64,000 nucleotides of DNA from NCBI RefSeq assembly GCF_003363755.1, contig NZ_CP031396.1, positions 3,913,001 through 3,977,000 on the forward strand. Direction: 5' to 3'. Made by a program: the position numbers and the translations under genes. Below the pieces are notes generated by a model. It saw only the letters and a list, made by a program, of their open reading frames with translations. It was not told where the DNA came from and searched no databases. Shown in pieces: positions 8,798-16,382 of this stretch (position 1 is its first letter; every line of letters begins with the position of its first letter). Origin of the DNA: Pseudomonas protegens. Lineage in GTDB: Bacteria; Pseudomonadota; Gammaproteobacteria; Pseudomonadales; Pseudomonadaceae.

Positions 8798-8829
8798 GGC
8801 TGCTGTCAGCATTGACCGCGGCCTTTTTT
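8798..8829 (+). terminator. Rho-independent terminator after the DKNYY gene
   Basis: GGCTGCTGTC pairs with GACCGCGGCC (one wobble, one mismatch), followed by six T. It starts 10 bp after the stop codon and resembles the gabP terminator. Confidence 0.8.
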
Positions 8830-9155
8830 ATTGGATTTTTCACTTGTTACATGGCGTTTCATGGACAGCATGCAGGCGAAATAGTAGCCTGCGCGCTCTT
8901 CGATAAGAGCTCTTGCGTGCCAGCGTGAGAGGAGCTAGGGAATAGCGCTGTATTGCAAGGGACTGAATGCTTGTCGGGGTACTGAATCCTCCTACCGCCT
9001 CTTTCCCTTGATCCGTGCGCACTAGCCCTGGTTCCTGATTGTCAGCGCCTGCCTGTGGCATGCCCGACAGTCCCGGTTCGAAGAACGAGCATTCAGGGTT
9101 CAATGGTGATCGCCCGGCCATTGGTCTCTCAAACAAGGGCGGCAAGGAGACGCGC
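8830..9155. other. Intergenic region, no gene seen
   Basis: This gap of about 325 bp is less GC-rich than its flanks at its left end. Frames crossing it on either strand lack ribosome sites and normal codon use. It presumably contains the promoter of the small membrane protein at 9156; no clear -35/-10 pair was recognised. Confidence 0.3.
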
Positions 9156-9476
9156 ATGGCGTTCACTAAAATCATCTTCAAAAACCCGAACACCGGAGCC
9201 ATCAAGGAAGCGCCAGTTGGTTTCTCCTGGACCGTGTTCTTCTTCGGCTTCATCCCGGCACTGTTCCGCGCCGACTGGAAATGGGCCGCCATCATGTTCC
9301 TGCTGGCCATGTTCACTTTCGGCCTGAGCAACCTGGTGTTCATGTTCATGTACAACAAGCTGTATGTTCGCGACCTGATCGGCTCGGGCTTCAAGGCCCA
9401 GTCCATCGCCAGCGGCGACCTGAACTTCGCCAGCTCGCGCATCGGCATGGAAATCCCTCGGCTGGAAGCGGCCTGA
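9156..9476 (+). CDS. Small two-helix membrane protein, possibly HrgC-like
   Basis: The 106-residue protein begins MAFTKIIFKNPNTGAIKEAP and has two adjacent hydrophobic segments (about residues 22-40 and 43-65) followed by a short polar tail. The GFSWTVFFFGFIPALFRADW stretch resembles small proteins annotated as HrgC in many proteobacteria, whose function is not established. The start at 9156 is chosen because AAGGAG lies just upstream; an upstream in-frame ATG at 9039 has none. A strong terminator follows, so it is probably monocistronic. Confidence 0.75.
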   Translation: MAFTKIIFKNPNTGAIKEAPVGFSWTVFFFGFIPALFRADWKWAAIMFLLAMFTFGLSNLVFMFMYNKLYVRDLIGSGFKAQSIASGDLNFASSRIGMEIPRLEAA

Positions 9477-9506
9477 GCATCACGCCAGGCTGTTTAGCTG
9501 AAACGG

Positions 9507-9541
9507 AAAAGGGCGCATTCATTGCTGAATGCGCCCTTTTT
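9507..9541. terminator. Bidirectional rho-independent terminator
   Basis: AAAAGGGCGCATTC pairs perfectly with GAATGCGCCCTTTT around a short loop. A-run and T-run flank the stem, so it can serve both the plus-strand gene ending at 9476 and the minus-strand gene ending at 9558. Confidence 0.9.
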
Positions 9542-9557
9542 CATGCCCGGAAGAAAC

Positions 9558-9968
9558 TCAGCCCTCGGCGCTGAACAGTGCCTGGGATGCGGCCAGGTAG
9601 TCGGCCTGGAAGGCCTCGGACTCGATCCAGGCCAGGGCCGTGGCCTCGTCGGCCTCGGTGGACCAGTTACGGTATTCGATCAGTGCCGCCAGGATGAAAT
9701 CCGTGGCGCCCTGTTCGCCCTCCTGCTCGTAGACCAGCTCCAGCAGCGGGTCCGCGAGGAACACCGTGCACAGCGCTTGCTGGCTGGTTTTCTCAGCGTC
9801 ACGCATTTTCACGAACAGCTCGGTCAGGTCTACCGATTCGAAGTCGATGCGACTGTCGTTGGGGTCCAGTTCCAGCTCCGAGGTGGGGGCTGTGCGCTTG
9901 GCGCGGTTTTGCTTGGCCTTGGCCTTTGCCCGGGCGGCACGTTTGTGTTGTTTGTCGATCGATGCCAT
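9558..9968 (-). CDS. Conserved hypothetical protein with basic N-terminus
   Basis: From the ATG at 9968 the protein is 136 residues. The first 30 are very basic and alanine-rich (DKQHKRAARAKAKAKQNRAKR) and could bind nucleic acid or ribosomes. The rest is acidic and likely helical (TELFVKMRDAEKTSQQAL..., WIESEAFQADYLAA). There is no signal peptide or catalytic motif, and I do not recognise a named family. An upstream ATG at 9989 is in frame; 9968 is preferred because the preceding AAGGT-like sequence is better placed. It shares a terminator with the convergent membrane protein gene. Confidence 0.7.
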   Translation of the reverse strand: MASIDKQHKRAARAKAKAKQNRAKRTAPTSELELDPNDSRIDFESVDLTELFVKMRDAEKTSQQALCTVFLADPLLELVYEQEGEQGATDFILAALIEYRNWSTEADEATALAWIESEAFQADYLAASQALFSAEG

Positions 9969-9999
9969 GGGCGTCTTACCTTGTTGCACAAAGGGGTGG

Positions 10000-10088
10000 C
10001 GCTCGCAGATACCAGGCGAGCGGCCAGTCAGGCGGGAGAGGATGCCAGCAAATCACCGCGCTGGCACCCGCCATGGTCTCTTGGCGGG
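10000..10088. other. Three consecutive hairpins upstream of the IclR gene
   Basis: Three separate 7-bp perfect stems lie in a row: CGCTCGC/GCGAGCG (10000-10022), TGCCAGC/GCTGGCA (10043-10066) and CCCGCCA/TGGCGGG (10067-10088). None is followed by a T-tract. They lie between the divergent starts at 9968 and 10228 and could be a structured leader or operator array. Confidence 0.4.
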
Positions 10089-10227
10089 CACCGTCGATCC
10101 TGTATGAGCCGCGGGCTATTGCAGCGGTGTGCTTTTGCCGAAGGTTTTTTGCAGTCTTTTCCCACTGCTTGGGAATCTGATTTCATTTGCCGGGAAAGTC
10201 CATGCACCATGGCTGCAAGAGGCCGCT

Positions 10228-10953
10228 ATGCACTACCACACGCCCACTGACCGTCTGCTGCAAATACTCGTGGCCCTGGGGCAATCCCCGGAGGCCATGT
10301 CCGCCAAGGAGCTTTCGCTGAACTTGCAGCAGCCCTTGAGCAGTACCTATCGCCATCTCAAGACCCTGTTGCGCTGGGGGCTGGCCCAGGACAATGGCCA
10401 GGGCCGCTACCTGCCCGGGCCCACTTGCCTGCAACTGGCGAAGAAGTTCGACCGCGAAGGCCTGCTGGTGACCCTGGCCAAACCGGAGCTCAACCGCCTG
10501 GCCGAGCTCAGCCAGGAAAGCGTCGCGCTGATGGTACCCAGCAACGGGCAGGCGATCTGTATTGAACTGGTGGACAGCCCGCAGCCCCTGCGCTGCTGCT
10601 ACCAGAAGGGCCTGGCGCAGCCGCTGCTGCTGGGCGCCTCGGCCAAGGTGTTGCTGGCCTACATGGAGCCTGAGCTGTGCTTGTCGATCCTGCGCCAGCG
10701 GGGCGTCGAGGAAGCGGATGTCGCCGCGTACCTGGAAAGCTACGCGGCGATTCGCGCAGCCGGGCATGCCGTGAGCCTGAGCGAGATCGACCACGGCATC
10801 TGGGGTGTCAGCGCGCCCTTGCTCGATAGCCGTGACCGCCTGCAAGGCGCCATCAGCCTCATGGCCCCGGCGTTCCGCGCCGAACAGCGCATTGAGCGGC
10901 TGATCCGCTGGACCCGCGAAGCCGCTCAGCGCCTGAGTGCCCGACTGGATTGA
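10228..10953 (+). CDS. IclR-family transcriptional regulator
   Basis: This 241-residue protein has an N-terminal winged helix-turn-helix (about residues 5-60; SAKELSLNLQQPLSSTYRHLKTL is the recognition helix region) and a C-terminal IclR effector domain (about 80-240, with GASAKVLLAY and the SEIDHGIWGVSAPLLD motif). It lies 18 bp before hutG and on the same strand, then gltS, so it probably governs this small catabolic operon in response to a histidine or formiminoglutamate-derived ligand; that is inference. The start at 10228 has AGAGG upstream. Frames beginning earlier at 10129 extend into the leader and are rejected. Confidence 0.85.
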   Translation: MHYHTPTDRLLQILVALGQSPEAMSAKELSLNLQQPLSSTYRHLKTLLRWGLAQDNGQGRYLPGPTCLQLAKKFDREGLLVTLAKPELNRLAELSQESVALMVPSNGQAICIELVDSPQPLRCCYQKGLAQPLLLGASAKVLLAYMEPELCLSILRQRGVEEADVAAYLESYAAIRAAGHAVSLSEIDHGIWGVSAPLLDSRDRLQGAISLMAPAFRAEQRIERLIRWTREAAQRLSARLD

Positions 10954-10971
10954 ATTGACTGGAGCAAGACC

Positions 10972-11910
10972 ATGATCACTACCGCCCCCATGCACCTCTG
11001 GCAGGGTCGTATCGACCTGGCCGAAGGCCTGGCCGCCCGGCGCTGGCACCAGTGGGTACAACCCTGGAGTGAACAGCAGCCGGCGGGTGTTGCCTTGCTC
11101 GGGCTGGCCTGTGACGAAGGGGTCAAGCGCAACCAGGGGCGTACCGGTGCCAGCCAGGGGCCGGCGGCCTTGCGCGCGGCCCTGGCCAACCTGGCCTGGC
11201 ACGGCCGAGGCCCGCTGTATGACGCCGGGGACGTGGCCTGTAACGGCCACGCTCTGGAAAGCGCCCAGCAGCTCTACGCCAATCGCCTCGGCCAGTTGCT
11301 CGAACAGGGGCACTTGGCCCTGGGCCTGGGTGGTGGTCATGAAATCGCCTTTGCCAGCTTCAGTGGCCTGGCCGATTACCTGCGCCGCCAACAGCCCTGT
11401 CCGCGGATTGGCATTCTCAATTTCGACGCTCACTTCGACCTGCGTCAGGCATCGCAAAGCAGTTCCGGCACGCCGTTCCGACAGATCGCCGAGTATTGCC
11501 GACAGGCCGGCATGCCCTTCGAGTATTGCTGCCTGGGGGTCAGCGAGTTGAGCAATACCCAGGCGCTGTTCGAGCAGGCCCGGGAGCTCAATGTGCGCTA
11601 CCTGCTGGACCGGCAGATGCAGGGCTGGAACCTGCCGGCCATCGAGGCCTGCCTCGACGCTTTTCTCGACGGTATCGACGTGCTGTACATGACCATTTGC
11701 CTGGATGTGCTGCCAGCCAGCCAGGCTCCCGGCGTCAGTGCACCCTCGGCCCACGGAGTGGACGTGCAAGTGGTCGAGCACCTGGTACGCCGCGCTCGGG
11801 CCAGCGGCAAATTGCGCGTAGCCGACATTGCCGAACTCAATCCCGGGCTCGACCAGGACCAGCGCACCGCCCGCGTGGCCGCGCGCCTATTGGCCAGCCT
11901 GATTCACTGA
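10972..11910 (+). CDS. hutG: Formimidoylglutamase (ureohydrolase family)
   Basis: The 312-residue protein belongs to the arginase/agmatinase fold. Manganese-binding motifs GGGHE (about 123-127) and DAHFD are intact. The third motif, normally Asp-x-Asp, reads ICLDVLPAS, so the first ligand position is Cys; I think this may be common in formimidoylglutamases but cannot check it. HutG hydrolyses N-formimino-glutamate to glutamate and formamide, the last step of one histidine degradation route. The downstream gltS gene for glutamate uptake and the upstream IclR regulator fit this. hutU, hutH and hutI are not in the window. Another ureohydrolase activity is the alternative. Confidence 0.82.
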   Translation: MITTAPMHLWQGRIDLAEGLAARRWHQWVQPWSEQQPAGVALLGLACDEGVKRNQGRTGASQGPAALRAALANLAWHGRGPLYDAGDVACNGHALESAQQLYANRLGQLLEQGHLALGLGGGHEIAFASFSGLADYLRRQQPCPRIGILNFDAHFDLRQASQSSSGTPFRQIAEYCRQAGMPFEYCCLGVSELSNTQALFEQARELNVRYLLDRQMQGWNLPAIEACLDAFLDGIDVLYMTICLDVLPASQAPGVSAPSAHGVDVQVVEHLVRRARASGKLRVADIAELNPGLDQDQRTARVAARLLASLIH

Positions 11911-11962
11911 GGGGCACGCCCCTCGCCGCGCAACACCACAATGACAAGAAGAGATGTTTGCC

Positions 11963-13171
11963 ATGCCGACTTTTGAATTGGACGCGCTGACCACCCTGGC
12001 GCTGGCCCTGATCCTGCTGGGGGTGGGAGCCCAGCTGAAGAAACGCAGCCGCTGGCTGACCCAGCTCTGTGTCCCGGCGCCGGTGATCGGCGGTTTCGGC
12101 TTTGCCCTGATCGTCTGGCTGCTGCGCGACCAGCAACTGCTGGCGATCAAGCTCGACACCGCGATCCAGACGCCCCTGATGGTGGCGTTCTTCACCACCG
12201 TGGGCCTGGGGGGCAGCCTCGGCCTGCTGCGTCGTGGCGGCAAGATCCTGTTCGTCTACCTGGGGGCTTGCTGGTCCCTGGCGTTGCTGCAGAACCTGGT
12301 GGGTGTCGGTGCGGCCAAGGCGCTGGGCATCGATCCGCTGTTGGGCATCATGGCCGGTGCGGTGTCCCTGGAGGGCGGCTTTGGCGCCGCGGCGGCCTTT
12401 GGTCCCATCGCGGAAAACCTCGGGGCGGTGGGCGCCACCACGGCGGCCCTGGCTTCGGCCACCTTCGGCATGGTTGCCGGTGGCCTGCTGGGCAGCCCGC
12501 TGGCGCGCTGGCTGATCGAGCGCAACCGCTTGCAGATCCAGGCCGATCAGGTCAGCACTTTGCAGCACCTGGAAAGCGCCGCCCAGGGCTCGGTGGCGCC
12601 TCTGGATGCGCCGACCTTGCTGCGCCTGCTGACCTGCGTCCTGCTGATCATGGTGCTGGGCTTCTGGATCGGCAGCGCATTGAACGAACACCTGGGCATT
12701 GTGCTGCCGAGCTACGTGGGGGCGATGTTCGTGGCGATCATCCTGCGCAACCTCAATGACCGGGCGCGAATCATCGACATCCCCGACAGCGCAGTGAGCA
12801 CCCTGGGCGACGTATGCCTGGGGGTGTTCCTGACCATGGCCATGATGAGCCTGAAGTTCTGGGAGCTGGAACAGCTCGGCCTGCCGCTGCTGGTGATCCT
12901 GGTGGTGCAGGTGCTGGTGATGGTGCTGCTGTGTGTGTTCCTGCTGTTCCGCCTGTTTGGCGGCAACTATGACGCGGCGGTGCTGTGTGCCGGCTTCATG
13001 GGGCACGGCCTGGGGGCGACGCCCAATGCGGTGGCCAACATGGGCGCGATCTGTGATCACTACAAGGTCTTTTCCTACAAGGCCTTCATCATCGTGCCGC
13101 TGTGCGGTGCGGTATTGATCGACATCGTGGCGATCCCGCTGATCACCTGGTTCATCAACGCCTTTGCCTGA
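11963..13171 (+). CDS. gltS: Sodium/glutamate symporter GltS
   Basis: The 402-residue inner-membrane protein has ten or more hydrophobic segments and the GltS hallmark glycine-rich stretches: GAVSLEGGFGAAAAFGP in the first half and GFMGHGLGATPNAVANM in the second, which form the two re-entrant loops. It imports glutamate with Na+. The ATG at 11963 is preferred over 11954 because AAGAG then sits at a workable distance. It follows hutG by 52 bp on the same strand. Its stop abuts the stop of the convergent hydrolase gene with no spacer. Confidence 0.9.
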   Translation: MPTFELDALTTLALALILLGVGAQLKKRSRWLTQLCVPAPVIGGFGFALIVWLLRDQQLLAIKLDTAIQTPLMVAFFTTVGLGGSLGLLRRGGKILFVYLGACWSLALLQNLVGVGAAKALGIDPLLGIMAGAVSLEGGFGAAAAFGPIAENLGAVGATTAALASATFGMVAGGLLGSPLARWLIERNRLQIQADQVSTLQHLESAAQGSVAPLDAPTLLRLLTCVLLIMVLGFWIGSALNEHLGIVLPSYVGAMFVAIILRNLNDRARIIDIPDSAVSTLGDVCLGVFLTMAMMSLKFWELEQLGLPLLVILVVQVLVMVLLCVFLLFRLFGGNYDAAVLCAGFMGHGLGATPNAVANMGAICDHYKVFSYKAFIIVPLCGAVLIDIVAIPLITWFINAFA

Positions 13172-14167
13172 TCAGCGCTCCAGCATCAGCTGTTGCCCGG
13201 GGCTGCTCGGGGCCAGGCTGGCGTGCTGCAGCCAGTGCAGCAGCAGCGGCCAGAGCCGGCTTTCGAAGCGGCTGTGGAAGAAGGCGAAATGGCCGATCTC
13301 GGCCTCGCCGATGTCCTCGGGGTGAAGGCGCAGATGTGTACGTGGGCTGTTGCTGAAGTAGCCCAGTAGCCGCTCGATGGCCGTCACGGTGCCAAAGGGG
13401 TCGTCGCTGACACTGATGGCGAGGATCGCTGCGCTGACATGGGCGAAGGGCTGCCCACTACGCTTTGCGGCCAGCCTGCGGCCGCTGGGGCGGCCTTCGT
13501 AGCGTGGGTGCGGGGTGGCCCAGTCGCGGACCACCCCGGCAGGTGTGTCCTCCATCCAGCCCAGGCGCTTGCCGGGGAAGTAGCCGTAGAGGCCCGTCAG
13601 CAGGGGCATCAACACATGCCATTTGCCCAGCATGCGCCAGCGCAGCCGGGGCTCGTAGTCACGCCAGTAGGCGAATTGCGCGCCCATGGTGGCCACGCGA
13701 CGGATCACCCCGGCGGAGGCGGCCAGGCCCACGGCGCAGCCGCCGAAGCTATGACCCACCACATCGATCGGCTGTCCGGGAAACTCGCGCTGGGCCCGTT
13801 GCAGCATGGCTTCGAAATCCAGTGCGCCCCAATCCGACCAGGACGCCTTGAACCCCTTGAGCGAGCCCCGACGCGACTCGCCGATGCCGCGATAGTCATA
13901 GGTCATCACGTCGAAGCCGTTGGCGAACAGGTAGTCGGCGAAGCGGAAGTAGTAGCGGCAGCGCACCGAGGTCGCGGCGTTGATGATCACCACCGGCCGT
14001 GCTGGATCGGCTGATGGGTGGCGCCAAGTGAAGCCGCCGAGGAGAACGCCATCCGCCGCCGGTTCGCTGAAGGTTGCGCTGGGGCCTGGATCTGCACCTG
14101 CACCTGAATCTGGACCGGCAGCGGCGGGGCGGGTGGCAGGCAGTTCGGGGGAGGACAGCAGGGACAT
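13172..14167 (-). CDS. Alpha/beta hydrolase
   Basis: From the ATG at 14167 the protein has 331 residues. It has a low-complexity Pro/Ala/Gly-rich N-terminal stretch of about 35 residues and then an alpha/beta-hydrolase fold. GHSFGG is the nucleophile elbow with the catalytic Ser; YDYRGIGES precedes it, and SDDPFGT and the late GHFAFF provide likely Asp and His. The substrate is unknown; it resembles serine aminopeptidase S33-type esterases or lipases. The start is chosen by AGGAAC upstream; a further 14 residues could be added from 14209. It converges on gltS with no gap, so read-through transcripts would overlap. Confidence 0.82.
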   Translation of the reverse strand: MSLLSSPELPATRPAAAGPDSGAGADPGPSATFSEPAADGVLLGGFTWRHPSADPARPVVIINAATSVRCRYYFRFADYLFANGFDVMTYDYRGIGESRRGSLKGFKASWSDWGALDFEAMLQRAQREFPGQPIDVVGHSFGGCAVGLAASAGVIRRVATMGAQFAYWRDYEPRLRWRMLGKWHVLMPLLTGLYGYFPGKRLGWMEDTPAGVVRDWATPHPRYEGRPSGRRLAAKRSGQPFAHVSAAILAISVSDDPFGTVTAIERLLGYFSNSPRTHLRLHPEDIGEAEIGHFAFFHSRFESRLWPLLLHWLQHASLAPSSPGQQLMLER

Positions 14168-14215
14168 GGGCGGTTGTTCCTGGGCGGCTGCACTATGCCG
14201 GAGCGGCATCCGGCA

Positions 14216-14545
14216 TCAGCGATGTTTTTTTTGTGCGCCCATTAATACCCGGCCGATCCACAGCGTGGCAACGGCCAGTGCGCCCAGCAACAGGGTGCTG
14301 GTGCATTGCCAGAGCAGCTCGATATAGAACTGGGTCGGTTGTTGTGCCTGGCTGTAGACGAGCTTGGGGCCGGCGCGGTTGCGGGTGGCGATCAGACCGT
14401 CCTGCAGCGCGCTTACCAGGGTCCAGCCCAGCAGTGCGGTGAGTGCCAGCAGCACGCCACCGATCAGCAGGAATACCCAGGCCCCCCTGCCGGTTTTGCC
14501 GGGCTTGGGGTGGGGCAGGCGGACTCGGGTTCTCTTCTGGTTCAC
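14216..14545 (-). CDS. Small inner-membrane protein with two helices
   Basis: From a GTG codon at 14545, preceded by AAGGAA at the right distance, the protein is 109 residues: a basic N-terminus (NQKRTRVRLPHPKP), a hydrophobic helix (about 22-45), a polar loop and a second helix (about 72-98), ending in QKKHR. No family is recognised. It lies 48 bp upstream of the hydrolase start on the same strand, so the two are probably cotranscribed. Earlier ATG starts in frame would add a Cys/Pro-rich stretch without a ribosome site and are rejected. Confidence 0.65.
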   Translation of the reverse strand: MNQKRTRVRLPHPKPGKTGRGAWVFLLIGGVLLALTALLGWTLVSALQDGLIATRNRAGPKLVYSQAQQPTQFYIELLWQCTSTLLLGALAVATLWIGRVLMGAQKKHR

Positions 14546-14667
14546 GCGAGCAGTTCCTTGGCAGTCGAATGGGCGCGAGCCCGCAACTTTACTCCGATGC
14601 GCCGCCATGGGAATAATCCGGGCCCGGCCGAAGCCGGGTATCCCTGGACGTCGATGGAGCCTTGAGC

Positions 14668-14988
14668 ATGGAAGTAAAGCAACAGATGAGCCCGGAACAA
14701 TGTCAGGGCATGGAAGATATCCGCCGGGAAATCGACACCCTGGATCGGGCGGTAATCGCACTGCTGGGTGCGCGTTTCAAGTACGTGCTGGCGGCGTCGA
14801 AGTTCAAGACCTCGGCGGCCACGGTGCGGGCCGAGGAGCGCTTCAAGGCGATGCTCGCCACCCGCCGCGAATGGGCCGAGGCTGAAGGCCTGAGCGCGGA
14901 TGCCATCGAGAAGCTGTACAGCGATCTGGTGCAGCACTTTATCGCTGAGGAGATGAAGCATTGGCAGGCGGCGCAGGCGCTTGCTTGA
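14668..14988 (+). CDS. PchB-like AroQ-fold protein (isochorismate pyruvate-lyase / chorismate mutase family)
   Basis: The 106-residue helical protein aligns along its whole length with P. aeruginosa PchB as I recall that sequence: EDIRREID, GARFKYV, AASKFK and IAEEMKHW match the blocks that hold PchB Arg14, Arg31, Lys42 and Gln90. Here these are Arg19, Arg36, Lys47 and Glu95, so the glutamine that contacts the substrate is replaced by glutamate. PchB converts isochorismate to salicylate and pyruvate and has weak mutase activity. No pchA or siderophore gene is near, so this orphan may act mainly as a chorismate mutase or on another substrate. The start at 14668 has GGAG upstream. Confidence 0.78.
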   Translation: MEVKQQMSPEQCQGMEDIRREIDTLDRAVIALLGARFKYVLAASKFKTSAATVRAEERFKAMLATRREWAEAEGLSADAIEKLYSDLVQHFIAEEMKHWQAAQALA

Positions 14989-15102
14989 GCTTGTATGCTG
15001 GCGTTCGGCGCTGATCGGATTCTGCGGCAGAGGGCAGGCCCTCTGCGTCGATTGGCGCCGGTAGACTGGCGGCCTTTTCTCGAACGATCAGGAACGACAA
15101 CC

Positions 15103-15684
15103 ATGCAACTTCGCTCATGGACAGGGCTGGCGCTGGCAGCGCTTTTGGCTGCGACCGGGCAGGCACAGGCGAGCGAGCCTTCCTCGGTGTATCTGCGTTG
15201 CAACATGACCCCCGAGCAGTACGCCCAAGCCATGGCTGCGCCGCCACGTCCGGCGATTTCCTACAGCGATTGGCAGAAGTGGTTCGACAGCAAGGACATG
15301 TACGGCTCGGCCCGGGTCGATGCCGAGTGGTTGCAGGATTCCAGTGCGCGCAGCCTGCAGGAAGTGGTGCAAATGTGGGCGGGCACTGGCGGCTCCTCCC
15401 AATACGATCCGCAGACCGGTCGTTGGCAGTTCGCCCTGCTGGAGTTCACCGACAACTATGGCGAGATGATCCAACTGCTGGCGCCGCTGCGCAGCGTCGC
15501 CCCTTACTGCCAGTCCGGCTCCGACAGTTTCCTGCTGATTTACTCCTACATTTGGGGCGATGGCGACAACGCCTACCTGACCTTCAACAAGCAGCGCAGC
15601 CAATTTGCCGGCAAACCCACCAAGGCCCAGCGTGCCGAGGCCGATGCGGCGCTCAAGGTGTTGATGGATGCCGGTTCGAAGTGA
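15103..15684 (+). CDS. Exported hypothetical protein
   Basis: The 193-residue protein has a clear signal peptide (MQLRSWTGLALAALLAATG, cleavage near QAQA-SEP), so it is periplasmic or secreted. The mature part is rich in Tyr, Trp and Gln, with SYSDWQKWFDSKDMYGSARV and LLEFTDNYGEMIQLLAPLRSV as the most regular blocks and two cysteines (about 32 and 141) that could form a disulphide. I recognise no named family. AGGAACGACAACC before the ATG at 15103 decides the start. It follows the PchB-like gene by about 115 bp on the same strand and could be cotranscribed. Confidence 0.75.
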   Translation: MQLRSWTGLALAALLAATGQAQASEPSSVYLRCNMTPEQYAQAMAAPPRPAISYSDWQKWFDSKDMYGSARVDAEWLQDSSARSLQEVVQMWAGTGGSSQYDPQTGRWQFALLEFTDNYGEMIQLLAPLRSVAPYCQSGSDSFLLIYSYIWGDGDNAYLTFNKQRSQFAGKPTKAQRAEADAALKVLMDAGSK

Positions 15685-15806
15685 AGTGGTTGGGCGGCTG
15701 AAGTGCTGCGGCGCCCTCTTTGGGGTTGGTTTGAGCGCGGGCGGGCCGGTTACTTTCAGTCACCAGGTGAGGACTTGCGCTGATCGGACCTGCTCTTTAC
15801 TCTGCG

Positions 15807-16022
15807 CCGGTCGCTGCCAAATCAGCGGCCGGGCGTAGGAACCCGATCATAAGATGCGTACCAGCACCCAGCGCTTTGGGTGCTGTTTGCTGCCTATGCG
15901 TTATGGCGGCTGTACGCGGGCACGCTTCGGCGTGGCCGGATCTTGTGACCGGTTCCTACCCCCGCGTGCAGCTGCCACCTGGCCGGTAGGAAGTTGGGTG
16001 GTAGCTCCTCATACACAAGGAG
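15807..16022 (+). ncRNA. Branched structured leader RNA, riboswitch-like, upstream of the gene at 16031
   Basis: A stem at 15807-15832 precedes a long closing helix between 15835-15855 and 15940-15959 (nine pairs starting GTAGGAACC, then after small mismatches nine more). Inside are a 6-bp helix 15856-15861/15912-15917 (GCGTAC/GTACGC), a perfect 9-bp hairpin 15862-15885 (CAGCACCCA/TGGGTGCTG) and a UUCG-capped hairpin 15921-15934. Downstream, 15970-15979 pairs with 15997-16006 (10 bp), whose right arm overlaps CTCCT (16005-16009), which can pair with the AGGAG ribosome site (16018-16022). A second GGTAGGAA (15985-15992) could compete for the closing strand. This looks like a sensor domain with an expression platform; no known class is recognised. 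Confidence 0.6.
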
Positions 16023-16030
16023 TGTCACCA

Positions 16031-16309
16031 ATGAACGGATACATCCCTCTTCAACACACGCCAGCGGACAACCCCGTCCTGCTGATCAATTCCCATGCGC
16101 CGCTGGTCGATCTTCTGGCCTGCGCCGATCAGCGCATCCGCGCCCTTAACAAACTGATGAACAGCCTGTCCGGCATGACCGCGCAAACGGCTGACGCCAG
16201 CGACCTGTTCCAGATCGCCGACATCGCCTCGCTGCTGCTCGGTGATGGCGTGGCCCTGCTCGATGTGGCTCAGGGGCAGGCGCTGGAGCGGGCGAATAAG
16301 GCCTTCTGA
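16031..16309 (+). CDS. Small hypothetical protein controlled by a structured leader
   Basis: The 92-residue protein starts at an ATG with AAGGAG eight bases upstream. It reads as soluble and mostly helical, with IRALNKLMNSLSG and DLFQIADIASLLLGDGVALL as the regular blocks. It resembles small Pseudomonas proteins of the DUF3077 kind, but I am not sure of that. It has no signal peptide or catalytic motif. Its ribosome site can be sequestered by CTCCT in the leader, so translation may be switchable. It converges on the fic gene with a gap of 73 bp. Confidence 0.7.
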   Translation: MNGYIPLQHTPADNPVLLINSHAPLVDLLACADQRIRALNKLMNSLSGMTAQTADASDLFQIADIASLLLGDGVALLDVAQGQALERANKAF

Positions 16310-16382
16310 TCGGCGCAGGCGGTGCGCCAGTGCGGCCAGGGTTAGTTTGACTCTGGTCGCCCTTGGAGAGCCCGAGGGCGTG

